A stretch of 64,000 nucleotides of DNA from CAZMZW01 sp963802275 (GTDB lineage: Bacteria; Chloroflexota; Anaerolineae; Anaerolineales; Anaerolineaceae): assembly GCA_963802275.1 (NCBI GenBank), contig CAWDIB010000004.1:1240001-1304000 (forward strand). Reading direction: 5' to 3'. A program made the translations under genes and the position numbers. This document shows, one piece after another, positions 9,097 through 18,932 of the stretch (positions are counted from its first letter, which is position 1; each line of letters begins with the position of its first letter). The notes below the pieces were generated by a model. That model searched no databases. It was not told the origin of the DNA and saw only the letters and a program-made list of their open reading frames with translations.

Positions 9097-9102
9097 ATTA
9101 TA
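9097..9102 (-). promoter_or_regulatory. -10 box 7 bases before an ATG (leaderless promoter candidate)
   Basis: A perfect TATAAT on the minus strand is followed 7 bases later by the methyltransferase ATG at 9089. No Shine-Dalgarno sequence lies between them and no -35 is recognisable. Confidence 0.5.
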
Positions 9103-9135
9103 GCTGACACCCGTATTGAAACCTGCGGAGAATGC

Positions 9136-10764
9136 ATGACTCCCCCAAACAGGAACTGGCAAAAAAACCAACCGCTTACACAAGAGCAAATTGAGATCTC
9201 CCGTCAAATCCTCAATGAGGTGCACGACGGCGATTCAGTATTTAAAAGCATCCGCCGGCACCCATTGGCAGATGGGGGTTATGTGGCCAAATACATCCTG
9301 GTTAAGGCTTACCATCATTTTGTGCAATCCAGCCAACTTTCCACAGATGAAAATCTGTTGCGTGCCATACGCATGAAACCGATGCGCACCCTCTCCGGTG
9401 TGACCACCGTCACCGTGCTGACCCAGCCATCTCCGTGTCCGGGCAACTGCATTTTTTGCCCTGAAGATGAGCAGCTTCCCAAAAGTTACCTCCGGCGTGA
9501 ACCAGGCGCCGCCCGCGCTTTCCAGAACCACTTTGACCCATATTTACAGGTAGCTTCACGGTTGGAGTCCTACCACGCTATCGGGCATCCCACGGACAAA
9601 ATTGAATTATTGATCCTGGGAGGATGCTGGACGTCTTATCCGCGCGAGTACCAGCAATGGTTCATCAAACGCTGCCTGGATGCATTGAATGGCTGTGATG
9701 GCACATCCCTTGAACATGCGCAGGCTTTGAATGAAACCGCCACCCATCGTAATGTTGGCATGGTGATTGAAACCAGGCCGGACGAGATCAATGCGGAAAC
9801 TGCCATTTTTTTACGCCGGTTGGGCGTAACCAAGGTGCAGCTGGGTGCGCAGAGTTTTGATGACGAGATTCTCTCCAGGAACCTGCGCGGGCATACTGTT
9901 GCTGCAACGCTGAAAGCCACAGCACTCCTGCGCGCTGCCGGCTTTAAAATCGTGCTGCATTGGATGCCCAACCTGCTTGGGGCGACAATCGAATCCGACA
10001 AAGCCGATTTCAACCACATGTGGACCGATGGTTATTGTCCGGATGAGATCAAGATCTATCCAACCCAATTATTGGAAAGCGCCCAGCTTTACCGCTATTG
10101 GCAGCAGGGAAAATATCAACCCTATACGACCGAACAGTTGATTCAACTCCTGGCAGATATCAAGCTGACCATTCCCAATTATTGCCGGGTCAATCGCATC
10201 ATCCGTGATATTCCGGCCGATTACATTGTTGCGGGAAACAAACGGTCCAGTCTGCGCCAGGACGCATTAAAAGAGTTAGCCCGCAGAGGACAGCGCTGCA
10301 ATTGCCTGCGCTGCCGGGAAGTGCGCGGGCAGATGATTGACCCAAATCAGCTGGCTCTCAGTGACCTTGAATACCAGGCTGCCTTCGCCCAGGAACATTT
10401 TTTGAGTTATCAAACTCCGGATGAACTTGTTGCTGGTTATCTGAGGTTATCCCTGGTGCATGAATTCCCCTCTGCAGAAGCACAATCGTTGCATGAACTT
10501 TACCGGTATGCCCCTGAATTGAGCGGAGCAGCCATCATTCGAGAAGTGCACATTTACGGCCAATCGCTCGAGGTGGGAGGTGCGCAAAATGGCGCCGCCC
10601 AGCATATCGGCTTAGGGACCGAACTGATAAAAAAAGCGGAGGCAATTTCTAAAAAATGGGGTTACAAGAAAATCGCGGTGATTTCCGCAATTGGCACCCG
10701 CGAATACTATCGCAAACGCGGGTTCATCGTTGAAAATTCCTACATGACAAAAAATTTATCTTGA
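9136..10764 (+). CDS. elp3: Elp3-family radical SAM/GNAT tRNA uridine-34 modification enzyme
   Basis: A 542-residue protein that joins a radical SAM domain to a GNAT acetyltransferase domain. Elp3 uses acetyl-CoA to build the carboxymethyl-type modification on wobble uridine 34 of tRNAs. The radical SAM cluster motif is C101-x3-C105-x2-C108 (CPGNCIFC). 'ETRPDEI' and 'KVQLGAQS' are typical Elp3 motifs, and the C-terminal GNAT core is 'HIGLGTELIKKAE' with 'YYRKRGF' at the end. Bacteria rarely have Elp3 but several Chloroflexota do, where it works alone without the Elp1/2/4-6 proteins. It converges on the sigma-factor gene with a 14-base gap. Confidence 0.95.
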   Translation: MTPPNRNWQKNQPLTQEQIEISRQILNEVHDGDSVFKSIRRHPLADGGYVAKYILVKAYHHFVQSSQLSTDENLLRAIRMKPMRTLSGVTTVTVLTQPSPCPGNCIFCPEDEQLPKSYLRREPGAARAFQNHFDPYLQVASRLESYHAIGHPTDKIELLILGGCWTSYPREYQQWFIKRCLDALNGCDGTSLEHAQALNETATHRNVGMVIETRPDEINAETAIFLRRLGVTKVQLGAQSFDDEILSRNLRGHTVAATLKATALLRAAGFKIVLHWMPNLLGATIESDKADFNHMWTDGYCPDEIKIYPTQLLESAQLYRYWQQGKYQPYTTEQLIQLLADIKLTIPNYCRVNRIIRDIPADYIVAGNKRSSLRQDALKELARRGQRCNCLRCREVRGQMIDPNQLALSDLEYQAAFAQEHFLSYQTPDELVAGYLRLSLVHEFPSAEAQSLHELYRYAPELSGAAIIREVHIYGQSLEVGGAQNGAAQHIGLGTELIKKAEAISKKWGYKKIAVISAIGTREYYRKRGFIVENSYMTKNLS

Positions 10765-10778
10765 GCAGTTAACAAATC

Positions 10779-11987
10779 TCAGGAGTAATCCTTTAAAAGC
10801 TTTGCCCTGCGCGGGTGACGCAGCCGCCGCAATGCCTTGCCCTCAATCTGCCGGATGCGCTCACGGGTAAGGCCGAATTTCTGTCCGACTTCCTCCAGAG
10901 TGTAATAGCGGCCGTTTTCAAGCCCAAAGCGCAATTTTAGGATATTAGCCTCCCGGCAGGGCAATGAATCCAATACCGAATCAATTCTTTCACGCAGCAT
11001 CTTGGCATAAACACTCTGGATGGGGGAAGGGTTAACCTGATCTTCGATAAAATTTCCCAGTTCAGACTCATCCTCGTCATCATTGATCGGGCTTTCCAGC
11101 GACAAGGGCAGCCATGAGACCCTCAGCATCCATTCCACTTTATCCTTGGTTTGCTCCAGGGACTCGGCAATTTCTTCAATGTTTGGGATTCGTCCCAGTT
11201 GCTGTTCAAGTTCATGGGTACGCTTGTATAACAGGCGGATTCGGTCTACCATATGGACCGGCACACGAATGGTGCGCCCCTGATCGGCAATGGCACGGGT
11301 GATGGTTTGGCGTATCCACCAGGTGGCATAGGTTGAAAAACGAAATCCGCGCTGGTATTCAAATTTTTCAACCGCCTTCATCAAGCCCAGGTTGCCCTCC
11401 TGGATCAAGTCCAGGAAAGGAACACCTCGCCCGTTATAGCGTTTGGCCACGCTGACCACCAAACGTGTATTCGCTTTGATCAAATGCTCGCGGGCTGATT
11501 GCCCATCATCAATCAATTGCCGCAGTTTTGCTTTTTTCTTGCTGCTTCCATTTCCATTCAGGCGATTCAATTGCTGTTGAGCATACCGGCCGGCTTCAAT
11601 TCGCTTCGCCAGTGAAACCTCCTCCTCCATATTCAACAATGGCACCTGCGACATTTCACGCAAGTAAAGGGAAATGGTATCTTCGCTGGTGATGGAATCC
11701 AGATTGGCAAATGAAGGTTCCCCTTCCATCAAGGTTTGCTCAAGGTCTTCTTCAACTGGCTCTTCTTCAACCTGTGTTTCAGGAACTTCTATACCTTTAT
11801 TGCGTAAGGCACTCAGGAGCCAGGTCACTAAATCCGAATTCTCAGCCGGGTCGGGGACAATCTCAAAAATATCATCAAGCGTGAGCTGTCCCTGGGAATT
11901 GGCTTTTTCAACCAACATCTTAATTAATTCAGTGGATGGTTGCACTTGCGTATCAGTGATCATTGATTTCCCATTTCCTTTTCCCAT
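10779..11987 (-). CDS. rpoD: Primary RNA polymerase sigma factor (sigma-70/SigA)
   Basis: A 402-residue group 1 sigma factor. Residues about 15-75 form a region 1.1-like domain; region 1.2 starts at 'DTISLYLREMSQVPLL'. Region 2 has 'RLVVSVAKRYNGRGVPFLDLIQEGNLGLMKA' and the promoter -10 binding segment 'RFSTYATWWIRQTITRA'. Region 4 ends with the HTH 'EEVGQKFGLTRERIRQIE' that reads the -35 element. There is no long non-conserved region between 1.2 and 2. The ATG at 11963 (residue 9) is an alternative start. It follows the DUF177 gene by 28 bases on the same strand, so the two may be cotranscribed. Confidence 0.96.
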   Translation of the reverse strand: MGKGNGKSMITDTQVQPSTELIKMLVEKANSQGQLTLDDIFEIVPDPAENSDLVTWLLSALRNKGIEVPETQVEEEPVEEDLEQTLMEGEPSFANLDSITSEDTISLYLREMSQVPLLNMEEEVSLAKRIEAGRYAQQQLNRLNGNGSSKKKAKLRQLIDDGQSAREHLIKANTRLVVSVAKRYNGRGVPFLDLIQEGNLGLMKAVEKFEYQRGFRFSTYATWWIRQTITRAIADQGRTIRVPVHMVDRIRLLYKRTHELEQQLGRIPNIEEIAESLEQTKDKVEWMLRVSWLPLSLESPINDDEDESELGNFIEDQVNPSPIQSVYAKMLRERIDSVLDSLPCREANILKLRFGLENGRYYTLEEVGQKFGLTRERIRQIEGKALRRLRHPRRAKLLKDYS

Positions 11988-12015
11988 GTTTTCAATTCAT
12001 ATGAAATGATATTCT

Positions 12016-12519
12016 TTAAACCGTGTTGGACAAATTTCTTGGATTCGGTTCCGATTGTTGATGATGGGAACAAATGCCCAAATTTAGATTCTGCCCGCAT
12101 TCATCACACAAACCCCTGCAATCCTCCATGCAAATCGGGTTTATGGGAACTTCCAACATCAGGTAATCACCAATCAATTGCTCAAGGTCAAGAAAACCAT
12201 TTTCAGGAATAAGCGCTTCATTCTCCGAAAGGGGATGATTGGGATAGGTAAATATTTCCTCAAATTCAGTTTCAATAGAAAGTGAGAACTCTTCAAGGCA
12301 GCGGACACAAGTGGTTTTTGTGTCAGCCTTAAAATCTCCAATCAGTCTTAGTCCATTTTGCGTGCGATGAAAAGCAGCAATTCCGGATAATTTTTCAAAA
12401 TTAAATTCACCTAAAGCAATTAAGTGCGGGAAATCAAAGGGGATCTCGCGAATATACCCAATGGGTTGATTAAATAAAAAACCTACATTAATGCGGAAGG
12501 GGTGTCGGGACTGGTTCAC
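12016..12519 (-). CDS. YceD/DUF177 family protein with cysteine motifs
   Basis: A 167-residue protein from a GTG start. The family binds or regulates 23S rRNA-related processes and is normally linked to rpmF (ribosomal protein L32). The visible signature is 'CVRCLEEF' near residue 74 and a second cysteine cluster 'CMEDCRGLCDECGQNLN' near the C-terminus, the canonical YceD end. The usual rpmF partner is absent here; the next gene is the sigma factor. A divergent rdgB gene lies upstream across an AT-rich spacer of about 105 bases. Confidence 0.88.
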   Translation of the reverse strand: MNQSRHPFRINVGFLFNQPIGYIREIPFDFPHLIALGEFNFEKLSGIAAFHRTQNGLRLIGDFKADTKTTCVRCLEEFSLSIETEFEEIFTYPNHPLSENEALIPENGFLDLEQLIGDYLMLEVPINPICMEDCRGLCDECGQNLNLGICSHHQQSEPNPRNLSNTV

Positions 12520-12624
12520 ACTAATTTTTGTTTAGAACGGAATTTGTTTTTATAATTACTAAAAAAATTATAGCACGTCGGGTTTTAATAGTCAATTTAT
12601 TATCATATTTTTCATAAATATTAT

Positions 12625-13239
12625 ATGCAAAATCAGATAAAGTTATTAATCGCAACGTCCAATTTGGGAAAAGTACGGGAACTTCGGGCGCTATTGAGCA
12701 ATTTCAATTTTGAAATCCTAACGCCCATAGAAATTGGCATATCAACAATACCTGCAGAAACCGGCTCTTCCTATTTGGAAAACGCCCTGCTTAAGGGGCA
12801 ATTTTATGTTGACCAAAGCCGGATGGCAGTGCTGGCAGACGATACCGGTTTGGAAGTGGATGCATTGGACGGTCAGCCGGGTTTGTATTCCGCCAGGTTC
12901 TCAACCCTTGAAGATGCTAGCGATGCGGAACGCCGGCAACTTCTATTGCAGAAATTGCAGTCAAAACCGCAACCCTGGCATGCCCATTTCACCTGCACGG
13001 CAGTGTTGATTGATTACCATGGAAATCAACATCCTGCGACCGGGCGCTGTGATGGACAGATTATTTCCACAGAACGCGGCACCAATGGGTTCGGGTATGA
13101 TCCGATCTTTCTTTTCCCCGATTTGAACAAGACAATGGCTGAACTTGAATTGGATCAGAAGAACCGCATCAGCCACCGTGCACGGGCTTTGCATGCTCTT
13201 TCACCTTATTTATTAAACCTTTCCCGCCAAACCAAATAA
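12625..13239 (+). CDS. rdgB: RdgB/HAM1 XTP/dITP diphosphatase
   Basis: A 204-residue enzyme that removes deaminated purine nucleotides (XTP, ITP, dITP) before they enter nucleic acids. The nucleotide-binding motif 'ATSNLGKVRE' is at residues 9-18, 'ETGSSYLENALLKG' near 50, the catalytic 'VLADDTGLEVDALDG' near 70, and 'GFGYDPIF' near 153. Length is typical. No Shine-Dalgarno sequence precedes the ATG; AT-rich -10-like hexamers lie within about 5 bases of the start, so a leaderless message is possible here as well. Confidence 0.95.
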   Translation: MQNQIKLLIATSNLGKVRELRALLSNFNFEILTPIEIGISTIPAETGSSYLENALLKGQFYVDQSRMAVLADDTGLEVDALDGQPGLYSARFSTLEDASDAERRQLLLQKLQSKPQPWHAHFTCTAVLIDYHGNQHPATGRCDGQIISTERGTNGFGYDPIFLFPDLNKTMAELELDQKNRISHRARALHALSPYLLNLSRQTK

Positions 13240-13267
13240 TTTCTATTTCTTCTTCAAGTGGAAATTT

Positions 13268-14611
13268 TTATGGATTGTTTTCAAATAAGTCCTTTTTCGC
13301 TTTTCTCCAAACCGCCAGGCGTTCAGCAACCTCTTTTTCCCATCCCTGATCAGAGGGATTGTAAAAGGTGCGTCCGCGAATTTCATCCGGTAGATATTGC
13401 TGGGCGGTAAAATGGTCAGGGAATAAATGCGGATATTGGTAACCCTTTCCATGTCCAAATCCTTTTGCATCACGGCTGGCATCCATGAGATGAACAGGGA
13501 CCTGCCCGGTTCCGTGCTCTTCGATGAATTTAACCACTTCATAGTATTGGGTTGCCGAGTTGGATTTTGGCGCAGTAGCAAGATATAAGGTCGCTTCAAC
13601 AATCGGGTAAACCCCTTCCGGCATGCCGATATATTCAAATGCATAAGCAGCTGAAACCGCCACCTGGATCCCCCGCGGATCAGCCTGTCCGATATCTTCA
13701 CTAGCCAGGATGATCAACCGCCTGAGAATAAAACGCGGGTCTTCGCCCGCCAGGATCATCTTTGCCAGCCAATACAATGCCGCATCCGGGTCTGACCCGC
13801 GCACGGATTTGATAAAAGCGGAAATCGTATCGTAATGCTCATCACTGTTGCGGTCATATTTCATCGCCCGTTTTTGAATGGAATCCTGGGCTGTCTGCAG
13901 ATCAATAAGGATTTCTCCATCGCTGTTTGGTGTGGTTGTCTCTACAGCCAATTCGAGCGCATTCAATAAATTACGCGCGTCCCCACCGGCAATCTGCACC
14001 AGGTGCTCCCGCGCAGAAGGTTCAATGCGAATATCTTTTCCGCCATATCCTCGTTCCTTGTCAGCCAACACACGATCGACGAGTTGATCCAGCTCAAGCG
14101 TGGAAAGCGGTTTGAGGGTGAATATCCTCGAGCGCGAAACCAACGCAGGTATCACATCAAAATATGGGTTTTGGGTGGTGGCGCCAATCAAGATGATCAA
14201 GCCCGATTCAACACTGGGCAGCAAGGCATCCTGCTGGGATTTGTTCCAGCGATGGACCTCATCCACAAAAAGGATCGTGCGCTTGTTGTACAACCGCCGC
14301 CGTTCACGAGCGGCTTCAATGACGATCTTCAATTCCTCCTTGCCTGCCATGACCGCAGACATGGTCTCGAAATGAGATTGACTGTAATTGGCAATTAATT
14401 GGGCCAGGGTGGTTTTACCAGTGCCGGGAGGTCCCCAAAGAATGATTGAAGCGAAAAGGCGGTCAGATTCAATCGCCCGGCGCAACAGTCTTCCCTGGCC
14501 AACGATTTCTTCCTGCCCCAGGAATTCATCAAAGTTTCTGGGTCTCATCCTGGCTGCCAGGGGTGCCTCGCTGGTTAAACGGTTCTTCAGAGCATGATCA
14601 AATAGATCCAT
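13268..14611 (-). CDS. rarA: Replication-associated recombination protein A (RarA/MgsA), AAA+ ATPase
   Basis: A 447-residue clamp-loader-like AAA+ ATPase that acts at stalled replication forks together with SSB. Walker A is 'GPPGTGKTT' near residue 60, Walker B 'ILFVDEVHRWNK' near 113 and sensor 1 'IGATTQNPYF' near 140. The C-terminal half contains the tetramerisation region typical of MgsA ('KSVRGSDPDAALYWLAKMI', 'ASEDIGQADP'). Length is normal and the reading frame is intact. A terminator lies just upstream of its start, so it has its own promoter in the 14612-14660 spacer or beyond. Confidence 0.95.
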   Translation of the reverse strand: MDLFDHALKNRLTSEAPLAARMRPRNFDEFLGQEEIVGQGRLLRRAIESDRLFASIILWGPPGTGKTTLAQLIANYSQSHFETMSAVMAGKEELKIVIEAARERRRLYNKRTILFVDEVHRWNKSQQDALLPSVESGLIILIGATTQNPYFDVIPALVSRSRIFTLKPLSTLELDQLVDRVLADKERGYGGKDIRIEPSAREHLVQIAGGDARNLLNALELAVETTTPNSDGEILIDLQTAQDSIQKRAMKYDRNSDEHYDTISAFIKSVRGSDPDAALYWLAKMILAGEDPRFILRRLIILASEDIGQADPRGIQVAVSAAYAFEYIGMPEGVYPIVEATLYLATAPKSNSATQYYEVVKFIEEHGTGQVPVHLMDASRDAKGFGHGKGYQYPHLFPDHFTAQQYLPDEIRGRTFYNPSDQGWEKEVAERLAVWRKAKKDLFENNP

Positions 14612-14660
14612 CGCGGATGCCCTCTTGTTGGGAATAATTTTAAGTTATCTATAACAAATT

Positions 14661-14689
14661 AAAACCGCCTGGAAAACCGGGCGGTTTTT
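14661..14689 (-). terminator. Rho-independent terminator after the MgtE-N/CBS gene
   Basis: A GC-rich stem (AAAACCGCC at 14661-14669 against GGCGGTTTTT at 14680-14689) is followed by a short T-containing tail on the minus strand, 10 bases past the end of the CBS reading frame. It could also work in the other direction because both flanks are A/T rich. Confidence 0.8.
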
Positions 14690-14698
14690 CATGTTTTT

Positions 14699-15960
14699 TC
14701 AGGATGAGTAATAAAAACGCGGCAGCCGTTTTTTCCAGGAAGTGGGGATGATTTTATCCAAAGCATCATCGGTAGTGACAATACCATGCAATACATTATT
14801 TTCATCCAATACCGGAACCGCCAATAGATCATATTTTGCGATAATCTGGGCAACATCATCCTGTTTGGTATCCAGATTGACGCTGATGACCTTTGGGTTC
14901 ATAAAATCCTTCACCAGGCAATTTGGCTTTGCCAGGATCAAATCGCGCAGGGTGAATACCCCGATCAGCTTTTTTTCTTATCCACCACATACACATAAAT
15001 AAAAGTTTCAACCTCAGCAGACAATTTTCGAATACGGCGGATGGCTTCCGACGCAGTAATATCTTGTTGAAGAGTGATGAAATCAGTGGTCATGATGCCG
15101 CCAGCAGTGTCTTCAGGGTATTCCAGCAGCTTCTTGACATCACTCGCTTCATCCTTTTCCATTAATTCCAACAGGTCCTGGCTGCGGTCCTTGGGTAATT
15201 CTGCCAGCAGGTCAGCCGCCTCATCCGGCTCCATTTCCTCCAGCACATCCGCCACTTTTTCATCATCCATATTACGGACCAGACTGGCCTGGAATTCAGG
15301 TTCCACCTCTTCCAGTGTGTCCGCCAGCTGCTTGGTATCCAATTTTTCGAGCAAGCGGCCGCTGGCTGAACGGTTCAGGTCAGATATGATCTCCGCCAGA
15401 TCCGCTGGATGCAAATCGGCGATTTTTTCACCCGGCACTTTCAAGCGCATATCTCCTTCCGGAGCCAGCAGTTCCACATGCTCCCAGCCGATTACGTTGG
15501 AGCTGAGGTCTTTTTTAAACCGGTGGGCAACTTTCTGCGCAGGACGGGCAAAGCCCAATCTCCGTAAAAGTCCCATACCACCCACATCCACATTGAGCAC
15601 AACAAAAGCATTTTCCACGCGGGTGATCTCCACATCATTCACCCGCACCACCCGCACACCGTTGGTATCGATGATCTGTTTATCCAATACATCCCTCACC
15701 AGATAAAGGTCGTTTTTTCGCGGTACATAGGGTTTGAGATCTTCCAGTGGTTTGTTCAAAGGTATCGCCGGGGCAATCAATACAGCAACATCCTTGAGAG
15801 AAATGACCTTTTCTTCGTTCTTGCTTGATAAAAGGATGGCTGAAATGACTGGATGCGGCATAGTGCGGATTTGTGATGCAATCAGGTCGGTGATTTTACC
15901 GATTCTCTCTCCATTAATATCGGTTACTGGTTTGTCAATCAATTCACTTAAGTACGGCAT
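14699..15960 (-). pseudogene. PRC-barrel/MgtE-N/CBS-domain protein, frameshifted at an A7 run
   Basis: Two adjacent minus-strand frames (14965-15960, 331 residues, and 14699-14941, 80 residues) are parts of one protein of about 420 residues. The first has an N-terminal PRC-barrel-like domain ('VTDINGERIGKITDL'), an MgtE_N superhelical domain ('LHPADLAEIISDL', 'LEEMEPDEAADLLAEL') and half of a CBS pair; the second supplies the other CBS half. One extra A in the seven-base T run at 14970-14976 restores '...VDKKKKLIGVFTLRDLILAKPN...'. There is no MgtE channel domain, so it is a soluble magnesium or adenosyl-ligand sensor-like protein. The break may be a sequencing error, transcriptional slippage or a real mutation. 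A GGAG ribosome binding site precedes the start. Confidence 0.8.
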
Positions 15961-16027
15961 TTCTCACGCTCCATTCTGCATCCAGCATTCTGCCTGTTGG
16001 TATGTAACTTCTAACATTCCCAGAAAT

Positions 16028-16056
16028 ATATTAACATCTTGGCATATCAGCGTCAA
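16028..16056 (-). promoter_or_regulatory. Sigma-70 promoter for the MgtE-N/CBS gene
   Basis: On the minus strand TTGACG (16051-16056) and TAATAT (16028-16033) are separated by exactly 17 bases and lie about 70 bases upstream of the ATG at 15960. A short direct repeat (GCAGAATG twice) sits in the leader. Confidence 0.7.
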
Positions 16057-16183
16057 TACCCAAACTCAATCCAATAGTAAAATCATACCCCTACTTCATA
16101 ATTTCCATTTGAGCGCTCCAATGCACACCACTTCACAGATAGGAATCAAATCCGGTAAATCCAAATTTAAAAAAGGATAAATA

Positions 16184-17515
16184 ATGCCACAAGCCAAGTA
16201 TGGGTTTCCAAAGGGTTTTTTATGGGGTACCGCCACCGCCGGTTATCAGGTGGAAGGTGGAAATCAAAACACCAATTGGCATCTGTGGGAAAACACACCG
16301 GGAAAGATCCTCAATGGGAACAAATCCGGTATAGCCTGCGACTGGTGGGGCGGGCGTTGGAAGGAAGACCTGACCAATGCCGCCCATGATGGACAAAACG
16401 CACATCGCTTTGGCATTGAATGGAGTCGCATCCAGCCCAAAGCCGATCAATGGGATGAAAGCGCGCTGGCTTATTACCGCGAGATGCTTACGGGAATGAA
16501 GCAGCTTGGTTTGGCTACCATGCTGACCCTTCATCATTACACTGATCCCATCTGGGTGGTTGAACAGGGTGGCTGGCAGAACGAGAAAACCGCTGACCTG
16601 TTTGCCGCCTTCACCCGCAAGGTGGTCAATTCCCTGGGGGACCTGGTGGATTACTGGGTTACCATCAATGAACCCTTCGGCTACATGGCCAACGCCCACA
16701 TTCTCTGCACCTTTCCTCCCGGTGAGCCGGACATGAAGAAGGTATTTGTCGGATTGACCAATCTCATCCAGGCACATGCCAATGCCTACCACATCATCCA
16801 TGAGATTCAGCCGCATGCCCGGGTGGGTTTTGCCCAATACTATCGCAGTCTCGTCCCCGCCAAATCCTGGTTTCCGCCGGACCGTTGGGAAACCAATCTT
16901 ATGGACCAATCCATCAACCGCTCCTTTCCGGATGCCCTGGTTGACGGTTACGCACGCATCCTGATCTGGAAGAAATTCCTGCCGGCTGCCATGCGTACCA
17001 TGGATTTTTTCGGATTGAATTATTACAGCCGCGACGTGGTGGCATTTGACATCACCAAGCCAAAAGAGCTTTTCCGTAAGGTCACTGTCCCAGAAAACGC
17101 CATTCTTAGCGAAAATAAATTCATCGCCCATGTTCCGCAAGCCATCCATGATGCCATTAAATGGGCGCGGCGCTACAACCTGCCCATTTACATCACTGAA
17201 AACGGGGTGGAGGATTCGAAGGATGAGCTAAGGCCGCGTTTTCTCATTGAGAACCTTCACCAGGTTTGGCGGGCGGTTAATTTCAACTGGAATGTCAAGG
17301 GGTACTTCCACTGGTCGCAGGTGGATAATTTTGAGTGGGAGCGGGGCTGGAGCCAGCACTTTGGTCTATGGGGCCTGAATGTTGAAACGCAGGAACGCAT
17401 CCGGCGGAAAAGCGCGGATGTGTACGCATCCATTTGCAAGGAAAATGGCATTAATTCCGAAATGGTTGAGAAATTCACCCCGGAAATCCTTCCCTCCATT
17501 TTTCCGGGATTCTAG
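16184..17515 (+). CDS. Glycoside hydrolase family 1 beta-glycosidase
   Basis: A 443-residue retaining beta-glucosidase or galactosidase of the TIM-barrel clan A. The acid/base Glu163 lies in TINEP (160-164) and the nucleophile Glu339 in ITENG (337-341). 'FLWGTATAGYQVEGG' at the N-terminus and 'HWSQVDNFEWERGW' near the C-terminus are family signatures for aglycone and sugar binding. No signal peptide is visible, so it acts in the cytoplasm on imported disaccharides or glycosides. An AAAGGA ribosome binding site lies 8 bases before the ATG. No transporter or regulator is adjacent. The sugar specificity is not determined. Confidence 0.94.
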   Translation: MPQAKYGFPKGFLWGTATAGYQVEGGNQNTNWHLWENTPGKILNGNKSGIACDWWGGRWKEDLTNAAHDGQNAHRFGIEWSRIQPKADQWDESALAYYREMLTGMKQLGLATMLTLHHYTDPIWVVEQGGWQNEKTADLFAAFTRKVVNSLGDLVDYWVTINEPFGYMANAHILCTFPPGEPDMKKVFVGLTNLIQAHANAYHIIHEIQPHARVGFAQYYRSLVPAKSWFPPDRWETNLMDQSINRSFPDALVDGYARILIWKKFLPAAMRTMDFFGLNYYSRDVVAFDITKPKELFRKVTVPENAILSENKFIAHVPQAIHDAIKWARRYNLPIYITENGVEDSKDELRPRFLIENLHQVWRAVNFNWNVKGYFHWSQVDNFEWERGWSQHFGLWGLNVETQERIRRKSADVYASICKENGINSEMVEKFTPEILPSIFPGF

Positions 17516-17552
17516 CTTACAAACCAACATTCAATCAAATACCCCTGATTCA

Positions 17553-18902
17553 CTACAGTTGTTTTACAAGGTTGTGAATCCATTTGCGGCGGCTGAAATG
17601 AATCTGCGAGATGATAAATTTGGCAATTTCATCCGCCTGGGCCAGCAGATAGACCAGGTGAACCGGCAGGTGAAAAACAAAAGCGCCCAAAGCGGCCAAC
17701 GGAATGCCGATCCCCCACAATGACCCGATATCCACCAGGTAGGCGAATTTTACATCCCCGCCACTGCGCAAAGCCCCTACAAAAGTGGTCAGGTTGACCA
17801 CGCGCGCCCAGAAAAAAACCGCCTCCACCAAGATTAGCGCACGGGCGTAAGCAAGTACCGTTGGAGAGATTTTATAAATTGATATGAGTCCGGGCCCGGC
17901 GATAAAAATAATGCTGCCCATCAGCAGGCCAGCCACCAAGGCAATATGGATGATACGGCGCGCGTATTGATAGGCAAGCTCCTCCCTGCCCGCCCCGATG
18001 GAATTACCCACGATGATTGCACAGGCATCTGACAAACCAAAGAAAAACACAAAACCGAAATTATCCAGGGTGCTGATGATGTTGAAGGCGGCGATGGATT
18101 CTGTGCTGATATGGGCGATGATGACATGGTACATGCTCATCCCCAGCCCCCAGAAGAATTCGTTGCCCATCACGGATACTGTCCGTCGTAATATTTTCCA
18201 TAAGAATTTGCGGTCAAAGGCAAACATTTGCGGAACACTTGCGGCGATGGGAGTATGCAGGAGGTAAGTCAGGGAAACCAGCAGGATGACCGCGATGGTT
18301 TGCGAAACAGTCAACGCAATTGCCCCACCAAGAAAGCCAACCCGGGGCAGGCCGAATTTTCCGAATATCAGGCCGTAAGCTAGGATGACATCCAATGCCA
18401 GTGTACTGGTGCTGACCAGCATGGGTAGTTTAACATTGCCGGTGCTGCGCAAGGCGGCTGAAAATACATAAGTAACTGAAAGCATCAAAAAGCTTGGAGC
18501 CAATATGCGCAAATACTGGCTGCCCATCGCAATTACATTTTCATCTGTTGAATATATTTTTAGAACGCTTTCCGGGCTGAAAAAGCAAACCGAGAAAAAA
18601 ATGAAACCAAAGAATAGCGCAAGGCAAAGAGTTACCCCTAGCACTTTATGGATGTTCTTCAGATTTCGCGAACCCCAAAATTGGGCAAAAAATATTGCGC
18701 CGCCGGAGCTGATGCCAAACATGAGGATGTACTGCAGGAAGTTGATCTGTCCTGCCAATCCCTGGGCAGCAATGGAAAGGTCACCCAATTGACCGATCAT
18801 CAATCCGTTGACCAGGTTCATCAACGAATTGAAAAAATTCTGCATGATGATTGGCGAAGCCAGCTGGGTCAGCCGGCGATAGAATGATTTATCTTTGAAC
18901 AA
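17553..18902 (-). CDS. MATE-family multidrug exporter
   Basis: A 449-residue integral membrane protein with about 12 hydrophobic helices arranged as two repeated halves, as in MatE antiporters that expel cationic drugs or metabolites in exchange for Na+ or H+. Typical features include 'ASPIIMQNFFNSLMNLVNGLMIGQLG' at the N-terminus, 'QYLRILAPSF' near 130 and 'VGNSIGAGREELAY' in the second half. The length is normal for the family. It converges on the GH1 gene and starts 30 bases downstream of mutM on the same strand. The substrate is unknown. Confidence 0.92.
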   Translation of the reverse strand: MFKDKSFYRRLTQLASPIIMQNFFNSLMNLVNGLMIGQLGDLSIAAQGLAGQINFLQYILMFGISSGGAIFFAQFWGSRNLKNIHKVLGVTLCLALFFGFIFFSVCFFSPESVLKIYSTDENVIAMGSQYLRILAPSFLMLSVTYVFSAALRSTGNVKLPMLVSTSTLALDVILAYGLIFGKFGLPRVGFLGGAIALTVSQTIAVILLVSLTYLLHTPIAASVPQMFAFDRKFLWKILRRTVSVMGNEFFWGLGMSMYHVIIAHISTESIAAFNIISTLDNFGFVFFFGLSDACAIIVGNSIGAGREELAYQYARRIIHIALVAGLLMGSIIFIAGPGLISIYKISPTVLAYARALILVEAVFFWARVVNLTTFVGALRSGGDVKFAYLVDIGSLWGIGIPLAALGAFVFHLPVHLVYLLAQADEIAKFIISQIHFSRRKWIHNLVKQL

Positions 18903-18932
18903 TCTCTTCCTTGATTATCCGGGGTTAAATTG

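Noticed and set aside
13243..13701. A 152-residue minus-strand ORF overlapping rarA
   Set aside because: It is the shadow of rarA in another frame and shows no domain.
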